Source of the DNA: Diphasiastrum complanatum
Lineage: Eukaryota > Streptophyta > Lycopodiopsida > Lycopodiales > Lycopodiaceae
Reading direction: 5' to 3'
Assembly: GCA_029204225.1 (NCBI GenBank)
Contig: CM055098.1
Location: forward strand, 52,026,728-52,090,727
DNA length: 64,000 nucleotides
Part shown: one piece after another, positions 34,816-45,639 of the stretch
Numbering within the stretch: position 1 is the first letter of the stretch
Layout: each line of letters opens with the position of its first letter
Notes under the pieces: generated by a model
The model's input: the letters and a program-made list of their open reading frames with translations, nothing else
Told to the model about the DNA's origin: nothing
Databases searched by the model: none
Made by a program: the position numbers and the translations under genes

Positions 34816-36000
34816 TCTCACTGGTTTTTGGAGAAAACAAAATCTGATGGAAAATTTGACTCTTTTTTCCTCCAAAATGCAGATTGGTGTGTTTTTTGGG
34901 TTTTCTCAGGTTTTGGGTTGGATGTCAAGCCGGTAGAGGCTGTTCAAAGCCTCCTCTACCCTTCACACCTCCTCCACTAGCTAGGAACAGTCCAAACACA
35001 AGAAAATATAGAAAACTAACTCTTCCTACCCCAAAATCCACCTAAAACTACTCTAAAAAGCAAGAAATAACTAAAATGCAGCTATACTAGTTAGTGAGAA
35101 CCTATCTCGGGCAACAACACCATTGTAGGGTCGATGTTCTCGTGTAGTAGTAGCCCTCCCGCCTGTCAACAAGGGTTAGAACACTGGATAGGTATCTAAC
35201 TATATAAAGATGCACTTTTAGATAGCTGTCTACTGCTTACACTAACACTACCACCTTAAACACTACCCCTCTAACTCTACTCCACTAAACTAGCATTCAA
35301 CATGACTTGTAGTGAAAGAGACGGAGAGAGAGAGAGAGAGTTAGATGGATAGAAGGAGCATAGATGGTAGAGGAATAGAGAAATAGATAGAGAGTGTGTG
35401 TGAGGAGGGAGGTTAGCTCACTTGCTCATTGTACTTGCTAAGGGAGAAACATAAACTAATGAGACCAACAAAGCATGAACTTGAAAGCAAATAAAAAACA
35501 ACAAGAGCAATAGCAAGCATTGAATACCAAATGAGGATGCTTCTCTTCCAGAAATGGTAGAGTTTCCTCCTTCTCATTAAGCATGCAAGTAGAGTACAAA
35601 TGGTGCCTTTTTATAACTGGGGAAGGCCCTTGCCCCAAAATCCTATTGGCTAATGTTCACAATGACCCTATCCATTCATCTTGGACCCAACAACTTGATC
35701 CAAGGGTCTATAAAAAGTACATTAGAATTCACAAGATTCATGTGAGTCCAAAAGTGGACCCAACTCTAAAAAGTAAAACTTAAGTTTTAAAATGACTTTG
35801 GGCCTCAAGTTTTATTTTAACTACAAAGGGCCCAGGTCTATTATTTCTATTTACAATTAGCTCACGTGCTCATTGGGCCATGGGCTTATATGCGCAGGAA
35901 GCCATGCCCTCGCAGCACATTTATTATTAAATTTATCCCTTTGCTCACGTTGTGTTGGGAATACCCCCAACATGCAAAAATGAGCTAAAATAGCCACAGC
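34816..36000. other. Unassigned sequence
   Basis: No coding similarity. A short GA run sits at about 35319-35340. The sequence near 35590-35900 looks LTR-like (GTATAAAAAG-type TATA at about 35708) but has no partner copy in the window. Confidence 0.4.
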
Positions 36001-36031
36001 CGACACTGTCGCAAAAAAGGCGACAGTGTCG
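36001..36031. repeat. Perfect 12-bp hairpin CGACACTGTCGC
   Basis: CGACACTGTCGC (36001-36012), 7-base loop AAAAAAG, then the exact reverse complement GCGACAGTGTCG (36020-36031). It is part of the GCGACACTGT word array. Confidence 0.95.
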
Positions 36032-36256
36032 AGTTTTTTTGCAAAAAATGCAAAAAAGATGCCAGTGCCCTTAAATCTCGTTTAGGGTTGCCCCACACTT
36101 TGCCAGAGTCATTTCCTTAGCATTTGAGACTCTTTGGAAAAAATGAAAATTGCGACACTGTGATTTTACATGAGATTTTTGTCAGGCAAAAAATACAAAA
36201 AAAGCGACACTGCATTTCTCAACTGGATTCCTGACAGGCGAAAAAGGCGACACTGT
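36001..36256. repeat. GCGACACTGT word array
   Basis: GCGACACTG(T) recurs at about 36001, 36020 (inverted), 36152, 36204 and 36247, each preceded by an A-rich run. An isolated copy is at 22197. The background is AT-rich. Confidence 0.8.
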
Positions 36257-36414
36257 TGTAAACTTTGTGTATTTTTTCAAACTGTGTAAAAACACTTGTA
36301 AAACTGCGGACTTTAAGAAAACACAGAAAAATCCGCATAATTGGATAAACAACGGATGAAGATTAAAAACGATCAGTCGATTGGTAAGAAGGAGACTATT
36401 CCAACACCCTTTGG

Positions 36415-36664
36415 GTATTAGATAGGATTTTGTTAGTCATCTTGCTAGTTGGGTAAGCCTTAGCAAGGTTTTGTTATTTAGTTGATCTTGGCTAGTCGGG
36501 TACGCCTTTGTCGAAGCCTTGGTGGTCCTGTTCTGTTCATGTTTTTATTTCTATTTGAAAGCTTTGTGTAGATCTTAGAAGGTGGATGATCGGTATACTA
36601 CTATACTACGCACGAACCCTTCATTAGACCTAGCCACCGTAGAAGAGTACAAAGACTTCCAACA
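36415..36664 (+). repeat. 3' half of a Gypsy LTR (family of 52071-52856 and 58702-59545)
   Basis: Shares GCCTTAGCAAGG, GAAAGCCTTGGTG-type, AAGCTTTGTGTAGATCTTAGAA, CTACTATACTAC, TAGACCTAGCCACCGTA and the terminal ACTTCCAACA with the two complete LTRs. Its U3 half is missing and no internal region is attached, so it is an orphan LTR fragment. Confidence 0.8.
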
Positions 36665-38350
36665 ATACCATATCATCAAGCTTAACTTTATTCCCCTTCC
36701 TTTCGCCCCTTTTCCTTCTGTGGCGTTCCTCTTGGACCACAACTATTTTCGAATGACTTGGCATGCATTACTGAACTTCACCATCAATCTGCTTCTCTTC
36801 TCCTTCTTGAACTTTCCTGGTTTTCTCACATATTAGACTCTCTGATTAATCATCCTAAATTAGATATTCTTGTTCTATCTCATGATGCTCCTCCTGATTG
36901 GTGTCTTCACCATGGCACTGTCTTCAAATACCTTGGTTTCCCACTTGGAGCCTCTCTATCCAACAAAGATAGCTTCAATTCGATTTTAGAGAGAATTAGA
37001 TCTAAAGTTTTGTTCTGGAACTCATTAGACCTTTCCTTCTCAGCTAGACTCGTTGTTCTCAAACATATTATCTCCTCTTACTTCACTCACTTCCTTTTCC
37101 TTTGGTTTCTCTCTCCTTCATAGTCCCTTTCCATTGCTAAGATTTTCAGAAAGTTTCTTTGAAACAATGGTCCTAGCCTCCTAAACTGGGATATCTACAC
37201 TGCTCCTAAGAAATTAGGGGGTTTTGGGCTTCTTGACCCCACTACTACCTCACTCTCTCTTCTCTTTAGGTAAATTTACTTCAATGTTACCTACTTTAGC
37301 CTTAAGCCCTTTTGATGATGGCTATTCTTCCTTTTTTTCCTTTGTCTGAGAGGAATCTCTCTCATTCTTGTTTACTTGACTTAACTCGTTCCCACTATTG
37401 CCTTGCTTCGTCCCTTCCTCCCTTATTCAAATCAATCTCCACAGTCTTACTATTGCCTTGCTTCCTCCCTTCCTTCCTTATTCAAATCAATCTCCACAGT
37501 CCTACTCTTTATGTGTGAGCTTACCTTCTAGAATGGAGACAATTCCATCTCCCCCTTGGAGTCCTTATGGTCCTCTAAAGCTATTACCTTAAACTCTAAG
37601 CCTTTGGCCTTGATTGAAGGGAGACTTTGTCACAGCCTAAGATGAAAAGGCTTTGACATGTGGGCTAACTTTATGCATTCTATTTACTCCCTTAGCCTTT
37701 CTTGTCTCAAAACTGATCTTGGCCTATCCACCAGGGAGTCCAAATTCCTCTCCTATGCTTTCTCCCATGGTAATCTTGGCCCCCTCACCACCTTGTTACC
37801 CTCTGACTATGAAAAAAATGCCTTTTAAGGCCTTTGATAAGGCAGGCAAGATATCTTACTCCTTTGTTTTTTCTGCCACTAAGGAGTTGAACTTCACCTT
37901 CTCCTAGTTCCAAATGGTCCCTTTCTGACTCCCCCCTCCTTTGGAAGACCAAATTTCGCTGTACTCACAATATAAAAAATGGCAAACTTAGAATTTTTTC
38001 TCTTAGAATTCGCTAACGTTCTCTTCCTATACATGCCTGTTATAGAGGTGAAGTTTTGCATATCTACACTAAATGCAAATCATTTGTTGAAGATGTGATC
38101 CACCTATTCTTTTATTGTTATGCTCCTCTTTGGAAATTAGTGACTGGCCACTTTATTGTGTGCTTCCATGTCAGATTCAAGAGGTTCAGCCACATAGATT
38201 TACTGCTGAACGATATCACTTTTGAGGATGCTAAGACTAATACTTTTTGGCAGCATATTAGAGTAACCACTCTTTGAAACATCTGGCTAGATAGAAATAG
38301 CAAAGAATTCGAGAGCGGTGACTTTTGTATCTCCCCTGATTCTTTTTAGA
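36665..38350 (+). pseudogene. LINE (L1-type) reverse transcriptase C-terminus and zf-RVT
   Basis: In one frame: HHGTVFKYLGFPLGASLSNK, ILERIRSKVLFWNSLDLSFS, ARLVVLKHIISSYF, then GPSLLNWDIYTAPKKLGGFG. This is the RT thumb region of plant LINEs (Y-L-G-x-P-L-G ... L-S-x-A-R-L). Further on, WKTKFRCTHN... and KSFVEDVIHLFFYCYAPLWK resemble the terminal zf-RVT zinc finger. Several frameshifts and stops. The fragment starts right at the end of the LTR piece (36664). No EN domain or palm motif is left. Confidence 0.75.
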
Positions 38351-38421
38351 GAGGTTGAAAAACTTTCATTTCTATAATTTTATTTCTAGCATGTACTTTT
38401 TATAAATTTTCTAATATATTA

Positions 38422-39514
38422 GGGCCCTTTTTGGACTCAAAAAGGGCCTCTTCACTAATTATAATTAGTGTTAATGACGACATGTGTACCAATAAGAGAG
38501 TGACAATTGAGATGGAATGGTCCATATGACATGGCACATCCAATGGTGTAAAATAAATCTCCAAATTCTAACCCTCCTAGTAACCCTCCTCTAACTCTAC
38601 TTGCTCAACCCATAGTAATGATGATTTGACAAGGCTCAAATTTAAATTTTAAATACCAATATAACCATTTTTCAAGCCCTTCAAAATTCATTTTTTTAGG
38701 CTTAAAATGAGTGAAAAAGGGGGCTGATATTTCCTTGGGCCCCCATTTTGAAATTTTTTTTGAAAAGATGGGGGGAGGGGATGGGAGTAGATGCCCCCCC
38801 CCCCCCCCCATCGCGCCCCACCCACCCCTCCGGGCCACTGGCCCTGGTTGATCCGCTTGGCCCGGAGGGCCACACCTAACAACCCCCCTCCCTCGCTATC
38901 CTGTCAAAGAGGGAGGGGGGTGACCTGGGAGCACGCGCTCATCGCGCTCCCACCCGGCTCAGCGGCTCCAAGTGGGCAGGAGCACGCTCTCCCCCCCCCC
39001 CCCTTTGACAGGACAACGAGGGAGGGGGGGGGGGGGGGGGAGGGGTGTTAGGTGTGGCCCTCCGGGCCAAGCGGGTCAACCAGGGCCAGCGGCCTGGAGG
39101 GGTGGGTGGGGTGCGACGGGCCAGTTGGCCCCGAGGGAGGGAGAGAGAGGGGGAAGGGGGGGGGGGGGGGGTGGGGCATGTACTCCTATTCCCATCCCCT
39201 CTTATTTTTTTTGGTCAATATGGGGGCCCAAGGAAATATCGGGCCCCTTTTTCACTCATTTTAAGCTTAAAAAAATGAATTTTGAAGGGCTTGAAAAATT
39301 AGATGTTATATTGGATTTAAATTTTTTGGCTACATTAAAAATTAGGTGTCCTTGCTATATTATGTTAGGCCTAAGTGAAGCCTACTAAAATAGAAGTTAA
39401 CCTATGACAAACCCAGGGTGAACTGCCACATAGGATGATTAATGAGTAAATTAATCCTAATTAGCAAACATGTTTAGGCAAGGAAGAGGCCCTTTTTGAG
39501 CTCAAAAAGGGCCC
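38422..39514. mobile_element. 1.1-kb GC-rich foldback DNA transposon, non-coding
   Basis: Terminal 35-bp repeats (38418-38452 and 39484-39518) are reverse complements with two mismatches. Each is itself a palindrome, GGCCCTTTTTGAGCTCAAAA followed by AGGGCC. Beyond the tips, most of the left half (38640-38920) recurs inverted in the right half (38990-39310), including TTTCCTTGGGCCCCC and GGCCCGGAGGGCCACACCTAA. TA flanks both ends (38420-38421, 39515-39516). The centre holds poly-C/poly-G runs. The G- and P-rich open frames here are composition artefacts. Confidence 0.85.
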
Positions 39515-39518
39515 TAAT

Positions 39519-40554
39519 GAGTGATGGCTAGTTTTTTCGAGGAAAAAAAAGGATATTGTGAAATTATCCCACTTTGATGTTGTTATGTTCCGTAAAGCAT
39601 TTCCTTGATTTGGCTCTTTTCTATAGAATATTGTGAAATTTCAAAGTAGTGGACTCAATTTGATCTACAAATGATCAATAAGAGTGATTGGAAGCTTGGA
39701 ATCTTGACGTGTATCAAAACTAGCATCCAAATCTAGCTTCTACTTGACAATTTCTATATATCCAAGCAAGAACAACCAAAAATAATGATTCAAAGGCTTC
39801 ACACGTGTGAATTATAGTCACTGTACGGAATGCTAACAAAAAATAAGTTTACTTAAGAAATCCTAAGCATTCATCCACAAAGAACTTGCTTAAGAGAGTG
39901 AAAACACTGAGATTGCTCCCAAATCAATGTTTCTCATCATTAGCCTCAAACTGAATCTCACATGGATGATATAAAAAATCTTCATAATCTCTCTCTAATC
40001 CATATCCAGCATGTGTGAAGTTAGCTCATAGTGCTTATCCATCCACTTTGGCTAAGATTCCACTAATTTGCCACATCATCATTGGTGGCTAGTGTTGACC
40101 TTCTAGATTTCTACAATCTAGGAGATAACTCCTACAATTTAGGATATTTGACATTTGACTCAAATGAAATATATATAAAATGGATCTGAACTTTATGCTT
40201 GACATTTCACACATGGGAGACCACTCCTACCCATGTGATATAGCATTTTCCACCACTAGAATGGTGCCAATTGGCATAGTACTACTAAACTAGTTTCTGG
40301 CCAATTTAACCACTAGTTTCCAGATTAAATGAGATGTACAACCTGTATGATCTATCTATATGACTTAGTCATAGATTTCACATGTGAGAACAGGCTCCAC
40401 ACATGTCTAATGATGATAGGTACAAGTCATTATGATATTTACAAGATTTGAACAAGCTAGCTTTTGCCAATTATAACACTCCTCAAAACTAACTTGATAA
40501 AAGCATGATGATCTTAAGCTTGACTCCATGTGCTGAATTGGTCTTCAAATATGG
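39519..40554. other. Unassigned AT-rich sequence
   Basis: No protein similarity or repeat partner recognised. Confidence 0.45.
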
Positions 40555-41181
40555 ATCTACCCACGAAGGGGTACAAAATTTCAATGATCCGCGACACAAC
40601 ATTTAAACTGTTCTGTGAATAAGCGAACCAAGCAATATTTTTGACGGATGAGGATGCTACAATTTCAGTTCAAAATTTTGGTTACATATTGGACGCACTC
40701 GCCGGTAATCCAGTTTGCTTCGGCGTTATTACCTACAAGGCTTTTTTGCAATAAATTAAGCATCAAAAGTTTTTTGGCGTTGGAGCACATGTTTCTCGAT
40801 TGTGTGCCAATTTTGACATTTTGACCGAACAGGAGAAAACAATGCTGACGGGAAGGATGTTGGCTCCCAAGCCAATTGATCTTTCCAGCATCCTGTCTGT
40901 CCCTATTCCGATTGCACCAGATGTTGCACCCACAGTCGAAGTGGCAACTACCATTGCTATGGAGACCAGATATAGTTCCAGCTGGGGCAATGGATACAGA
41001 TGGTGCTGCTGCTGCTGCTGATTCTTCAAAGCTAGAATCTGCTTCCATATCTCAGAAGCAGCAAAGTGCATCCTTCTCTGATGATGATACAACCCAGTCT
41101 GACACATCAGACAAAGGACGAACAGCTGCTGAAGGCGACCCTGGGGCACCTATTGAAGATGAAGATGAATCAGACAACTAG
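40555..41181 (+). pseudogene. Unidentified coding relic with acidic tail
   Basis: A + strand frame with two stops (TAA in ...KLFCE*ANQ and FLQ*IKH) reads MIRDTTFKLF, ANQAIFLTDEDATISVQNFG, YILDALAGNPVCFGVITYKA, FFGVGAHVSRLCANFDILTE and MLAPKPIDLSSILSVPIPIA. After a frame change comes an alanine run and an acidic/serine-rich tail ending DEDESDN at a TAG (41179-41181). The residue pattern, the same-frame continuity and the low-complexity acidic C-terminus suggest real former coding sequence. I do not recognise the family. It abuts the Gypsy extra ORF at 41.2 kb but lies on the opposite strand. Confidence 0.45.
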
Positions 41182-41214
41182 CTCCAGTGGTTTCGAACCA
41201 TGATAGAGAAAGCC

Positions 41215-41923
41215 AAAAATCTACTTCTAGCTCTTTGAGGACTGCGGTCGTTCATTGTCCCATGTGTTGGGTGACCAACATGTGTAAACTATATCCACAT
41301 TTGGTGGTGGATTTTTGAGATTTCAGGGCCACACATAACTTTTCAGAAACCTTCTCTTCTCACTTGTAATTCTGAGTGGGATCATTCATGGTGAGGGCTA
41401 AGGAAAATAGACCGCTTGGTGGAATGCGATCCGCTTTGACAATATGCACTTCGACCATTGCCATAAGAATTTATGCGGCTGCCCGAAGCTTAGGATCCTT
41501 GATGGGTTTGATGGCAATGTCATCATTTGTCTGCGCGATGGTCTTTCTGTCTTCAAGCAGGAACTTCATGAAATATTTGGAATCACAGCTAGTACACTTG
41601 CCATGAATCGTCTCACCCAGGTAAGGAAATTTAATGCATTGTAGACGCTCTGGGGAGATGTCGATTATGATATAGTTGCTATCCTTCGAGGTGATCCAAA
41701 AAGAATAGAACTCATCGGAATAAGTAGAATAGGCTGCTCGGACCAAGCTCTCACTATGCTGATCAGTAAAATAAGTCAAATCAAAGCCAAGGTTAGTGAA
41801 AATATCCTTGGCCAAGATCAGCGCTTTTGTATATTTCTTGATGTAGATCAAGAATATATCGTCCGAATAAAATTTGGGGGCCTTACGGTGATGGAGTGAG
41901 AGAGAGGTGTCTCTAGAGGCCAT
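41215..41923 (-). pseudogene. Extra 3' ORF of the Gypsy family, copy E
   Basis: Starts MASRDTSLSL at 41923. Conserved with the copy at 51.1-52.07 kb through HHRKAPKFYSDDIF, LAKDIFTNLGFDLTYF, SESLVRAAYSTYSDEF, IDISPERLQCIKFPYLGETI, KTIAQTND, and then (after a stop and frame change near 41470) DRIPPSGLFSLALTMND and TTKCGYSLHMLVTQ. Two later stops sit where the other copy has TGG (Trp) and CGA (Arg). Homology ends near 41215. No domain I know; cellular role unknown. The - strand sense agrees with gag and integrase of element E. Confidence 0.7.
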
Positions 41924-42197
41924 TATAGCAGTATTAAGAGAGTTCTAGAAAATTCTGAAAATTTTCAGCATGAACTTTCTTGCAGAAATGTAGAATGAAC
42001 TCGTGGAGAGGATGGGGAGTCCTATATATGGACTTTTTTTGGGCAAGAAATTGCAAATTCACCCAGTAATTTCTTAGTGCCTACAATTTCTCAGTGAGGT
42101 TTGCAAATTTCGAAACAATGTTCTGAGGTCCGACAAGTTCCTGTAAGTGATTTTTTGTACAAAAATGAGTGGAATTGTTTGATAGTACAAAACATTA

Positions 42198-42566
42198 AAG
42201 GAGTTCTAAATCCAAAAAAGACCCTTTGTAAAGATTCTTTTTATATTTTTTCTCTATTTTTTCTTACACATGGACCAATCAAAACACTCAAATTTGAAAT
42301 CTACGTAACGTAACTTTTTAAGTCCACATTTTGATTCCACACTAAAAATGGCATAACTTTTTAATGGTTAATCTGAATTTAGCAGAGTTTGGTGCATTGG
42401 AAAGCGCTCAACAAGGGCTTTTGAATGATATATTAGATGACATAAACCTGAGCTATGCTTAAAAAGTTATGGCAAGTCAAAAGTATTAGTATTATAATAA
42501 TTTAAGTAATATAAACTACATCTTGCACGAATTCTTAAAGGGTATTTTTGGAGCTCAAAACTCCTC
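42198..42566. mobile_element. MITE (copy 2), ~369 bp
   Basis: Same termini as 27081-27433 (AAGGAGTTCTAAATCC...GGAGCTCAAAACTCCTC) and near-identical interior, plus a ~17-bp extra block (ACATTTTGATTCC) near 42327. TA at both borders. It splits the spacer upstream of the extra ORF in element E. The homologous spacer of the copy at 50.6-51.0 kb lacks it. Confidence 0.87.
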
Positions 42567-42569
42567 TAA

Positions 42570-42800
42570 TGATTGGTATGATCAGAATTTGTGGATGTGA
42601 CAAAGAAATTGTGCAACTAATTTTGAGTCTCAACGAATAATCTACGAATTTTATCCGTGAGAATCTGATGAGAAAAAATCATTTTTTTCTATTTCTGGAA
42701 GGTTTGATTCTATATTGGAATTTGTGAAGGTGATAAATGAATCGTACACAGTGAAAATGGCTCTAGGCGAATTCAAAATGATATGATTGTACATCAAAAC
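42570..42800 (-). other. Conserved spacer between integrase and extra ORF (element E)
   Basis: On the - strand TACGATTCATTTATCACCTT, AAAAATGATTTTTTCTCATC and TTATTCGTTGAGACTC match the + strand 50615-50740 (CACGATTCATTTTTGACCTC, AAAAATCATTTTTTTGCATC, CAATTCGTTGAAATTC). Similarity resumes on the other side of the MITE. Confidence 0.65.
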
Positions 42801-42962
42801 TTCAGAAGAAGAATGAATCTGGTGGTTGCATAGCAAAAGACTGATTGTATTCCTGATCTGACAATATCTTGATGGTCTAAAAAAAACATATCAAAAATTT
42901 GTCAAAATGACAAGCAGGCTGTAAAGAAAAATCAATATACAAAATTAGAAAATAAAACAAAC

Positions 42963-44375
42963 TTAGTACATATCAAGATAAAAACAAGGTTCGTTGTACT
43001 TTTTGAATATGCTTCCATTGACCACAGTGTCTAAGGTATTGCCTTGTAGGATTTGGAGTGGGACATATCCAAAGGCAAATATCTTTTGAATGATATAAGG
43101 TCCTTGGCCGAAAAATTTTAGCTTGCCCTTGAATGTTTTTGATTTGGTATAAGAGGACCTTGTCTCCAACATGGAACTCTTTAAGTTTTAAAGATCGATC
43201 ATGACATGCCTTTTGTCGACGTTTGTGGACTTTGTGAGCATGGATGCTGCTCCGCCGTGTTCACACAGTTGCTCTAGATAGAATAATCTATCAGCTAGAA
43301 TCTGTCGATTATCTAGCTCTAGATTATATGCGACTTGTAGGGATGGAATATCAAATTCTACAGGCATGACGGCTTCATGGCCATATACTATTTGGAAAGG
43401 AGTTAAACTTGTGGCTCTCTCTGGGGTAGTGCGAGATAGGCCCATAGAGCGGTGTGAAGATTTAGCTTCCAACCGGATAGGCTGGACTCGACATTCTTGG
43501 TTAGAAGACCACATAAGATTTTGTTGGTGGATTCTGCCTGGCCATTGCATCATGGATAATACGAGGAACTTTTGCAATGTACCACAAAGAATTTTGAAAG
43601 TAGATCTGCTATGACAAAGTTAAGAAAATGTGTACCCCTATCATTGATAAGTTCTAGAGGACATCTGAAACAAACGATAACCTGTTCATAGAGAAATTTT
43701 GCGGTAGAACGAGCATCAACATTGCAAACAACTCTAGCTTCAATCCATTTGGTACAGTAGTCCGTAGCCACTACGATATATCTAGATTGAGTGTGTCGAG
43801 CAGTGGGACTGGTCGGTCCAACATAATCAATCCCCCAATTCTGGAAGGCTTGATCAGTCGTAACAAGGTGTAAAGGCATAAAGTCAGCTTTTTAAAAGCG
43901 TTTTGTTCGTTGACAAGCATCACAGCCCTTTACATAGATGTGTGCATCTTTGAAAAGACTTGGCACCAAAATCCTACTAAGAGGATTCGGAAGAAAAATG
44001 TCCAGCTCGTATACCTTCGTGTGTTAGGAATATAACTGAGGTTATTTCACCTTCAGTAAGACAATGTCGGATAATTCCATCTAAACCTTGCTTGTAAAGT
44101 TGGCCTGCAATTAATGTATAAGGTTTTGTTTTGAGGACCAACGCACATTGTTCGGGTTTAGGTAAGGATGTATCCATCTGTCCTGAAGTTAAATATTCAA
44201 TAATATCTTTTGCCCAAATGGGGGTATAGTCAACTTGAAATAAAATGGCATTGGATAATTCATCGTTGACGCCTTGGTCCAGGGTTGGTGGATTTGGGAT
44301 GCGAGATAAATGATCTACGAGAAAATGTTGAACTCCCTTTCGAACAACAATCCAAAAGTCAAATTCGCGTAACAA
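42963..44375 (-). pseudogene. Gypsy integrase
   Basis: H2C2-like finger region HCLTEGEITSVIFLTHEGIR, then WGIDYVGPTSPTARHTQSRY, VATDYCTKWIEARVVCN and ELINDRGTHFLN (core aspartates). Interrupted pieces follow (NGQAESTNK, WKLNLHTALWAY), then TPFQIVYGHEAVMPVEFDIP. The C-terminal part reads LKFFGQGPYIIQKIF...LQGNTLDTVVNGSIFKKYN. Many stops and frameshifts, but the full domain order is readable. Confidence 0.82.
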
Positions 44376-44389
44376 CTAGATCAATCGAG

Positions 44390-44555
44390 TACGGTTGTGC
44401 AAGTTTTGTTGATAAGATAGAGAAGTGCTTGATGATCAGTGAAGAATGCAAAAACTTTTCCCAAGAGATAATGGTGAAACTTCTCAACCGCATACACCAT
44501 TGCTAAAGCTTCACGCTCAGTAGTGGTGTAATTGACTTTAGAGGAGATCAATTGT
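44390..44555 (-). pseudogene. Gypsy RNase H fragment
   Basis: SSKVNYTTTEREALAMVYAV, EKFHHYLLG and TDHQALLYLINK are the hallmark of the RNase H that follows Gypsy RT. RT itself is missing between this and the protease region, so a large internal deletion lies near 44555. Confidence 0.8.
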
Positions 44556-45500
44556 CTACTGAGAAATCAGATTGAATATTCTATTTTGAATTCTCCCGGT
44601 TGGGTGAGCATTGCTCTTCTTCATCTTCTCCTTCATAATATTACCACGGGGTTGTGGCTTCAGAGGACGTGAGGTGTGTGGATGAGGAATTGGTGGCACA
44701 TCATGGAAAAGTTCATCGTCAAGTTGAAAAATTATTTTCTCCTCACAGAGGTCCCACAAATAATTGGGTCATTTGACACGGTAAAGTTTAGTATCAAGTT
44801 TTTCAACCGTAACCTTGGCAACTGGTTCCGCCTTGGATGAATGTTGTGGGAAAGCAATCAACTTGATTTTGAGCACAATAATCAGCATTCCCACAATCAA
44901 TCATATCCAAACTGTGGCTCCAGTTTATAATATCAGTAGATTCAACATAATGACCTTTCTCTTGGGTAGACGAATATGGCTCAAACATGAAATTGGTGGT
45001 AAATGAATCCGTGTTGTGGAAGCGTGCGGGTTTGAGTTTTCCAGATGAATCAATGGTAACAGAGCTGTCTCTATTACCAAAGGTGACTCGGCCTTTGCTC
45101 CAGTCGTGAACAATCATTGCATTGGTGAGCCATGGTCGACCAAGCAGTAACTCACAGGAATAGGCGTTACTAGGAATATCGAGTACGACCAGGTCTATGG
45201 AAAATTTCAGGCCTCTTAGTTTTATCAAAATTTGTGGAAGGAATCTTGTAGGTTGGGACCACACTTTGATCAGCCATCTTGAATTGGCAAGTGGGTTTGG
45301 TGAGTTTGTCTCTCAGATCTAACATGAGAGATGTAGAGATGATGTTGACACCTGAGCCACCATCTAACACAGCTAATACTTTGCAAGATTTGATGAGTAG
45401 CTGGAATCTTGATATTGCCCCTTTCACTGAGCAAATTTGTTAGGTGTAATGGCATTTCAAGTAGCTCGTCAGAGGTGGGGTGGTGGTTTCGGTGGATTGG
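44556..45500 (-). pseudogene. Gypsy aspartic protease region
   Basis: KVLAVLDGGSGVNIISTSLM (active-site D-G-G-S) at about 45340-45400. After a frameshift: LKFSIDLVVLDIPSNAYSCE, LLLGRPWLTNAMIVHDWSKG and RVTFGNRDSSVTIDSSGK. Further on, WDLCEEK...LFHDVPPIPHPHTSRPLKP matches the same place in element C (56.38-56.47 kb). Confidence 0.78.
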
Positions 45501-45639
45501 AGTTGTTGTTTCCACTTACCCACATGTTTCCATAGAACGTGGAAAGGGAGAGTTTGCATTTCGAATGTGCTGTCGATATTGGTGATGCATCCTAAATTTT
45601 TAAAATGGTTATGGATATACAATAGGTGTAGAACCTTCA

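Noticed and set aside
35951-35975. TGTTGGGAATACCCCCAACA palindrome as an LTR terminus
   Set aside because: No partner copy, PBS or PPT nearby; left as an isolated palindrome.
38605-39388. Gly/Pro-rich open frames on both strands
   Set aside because: They lie within the GC-rich inverted arms of the foldback element and mirror each other; composition artefact.
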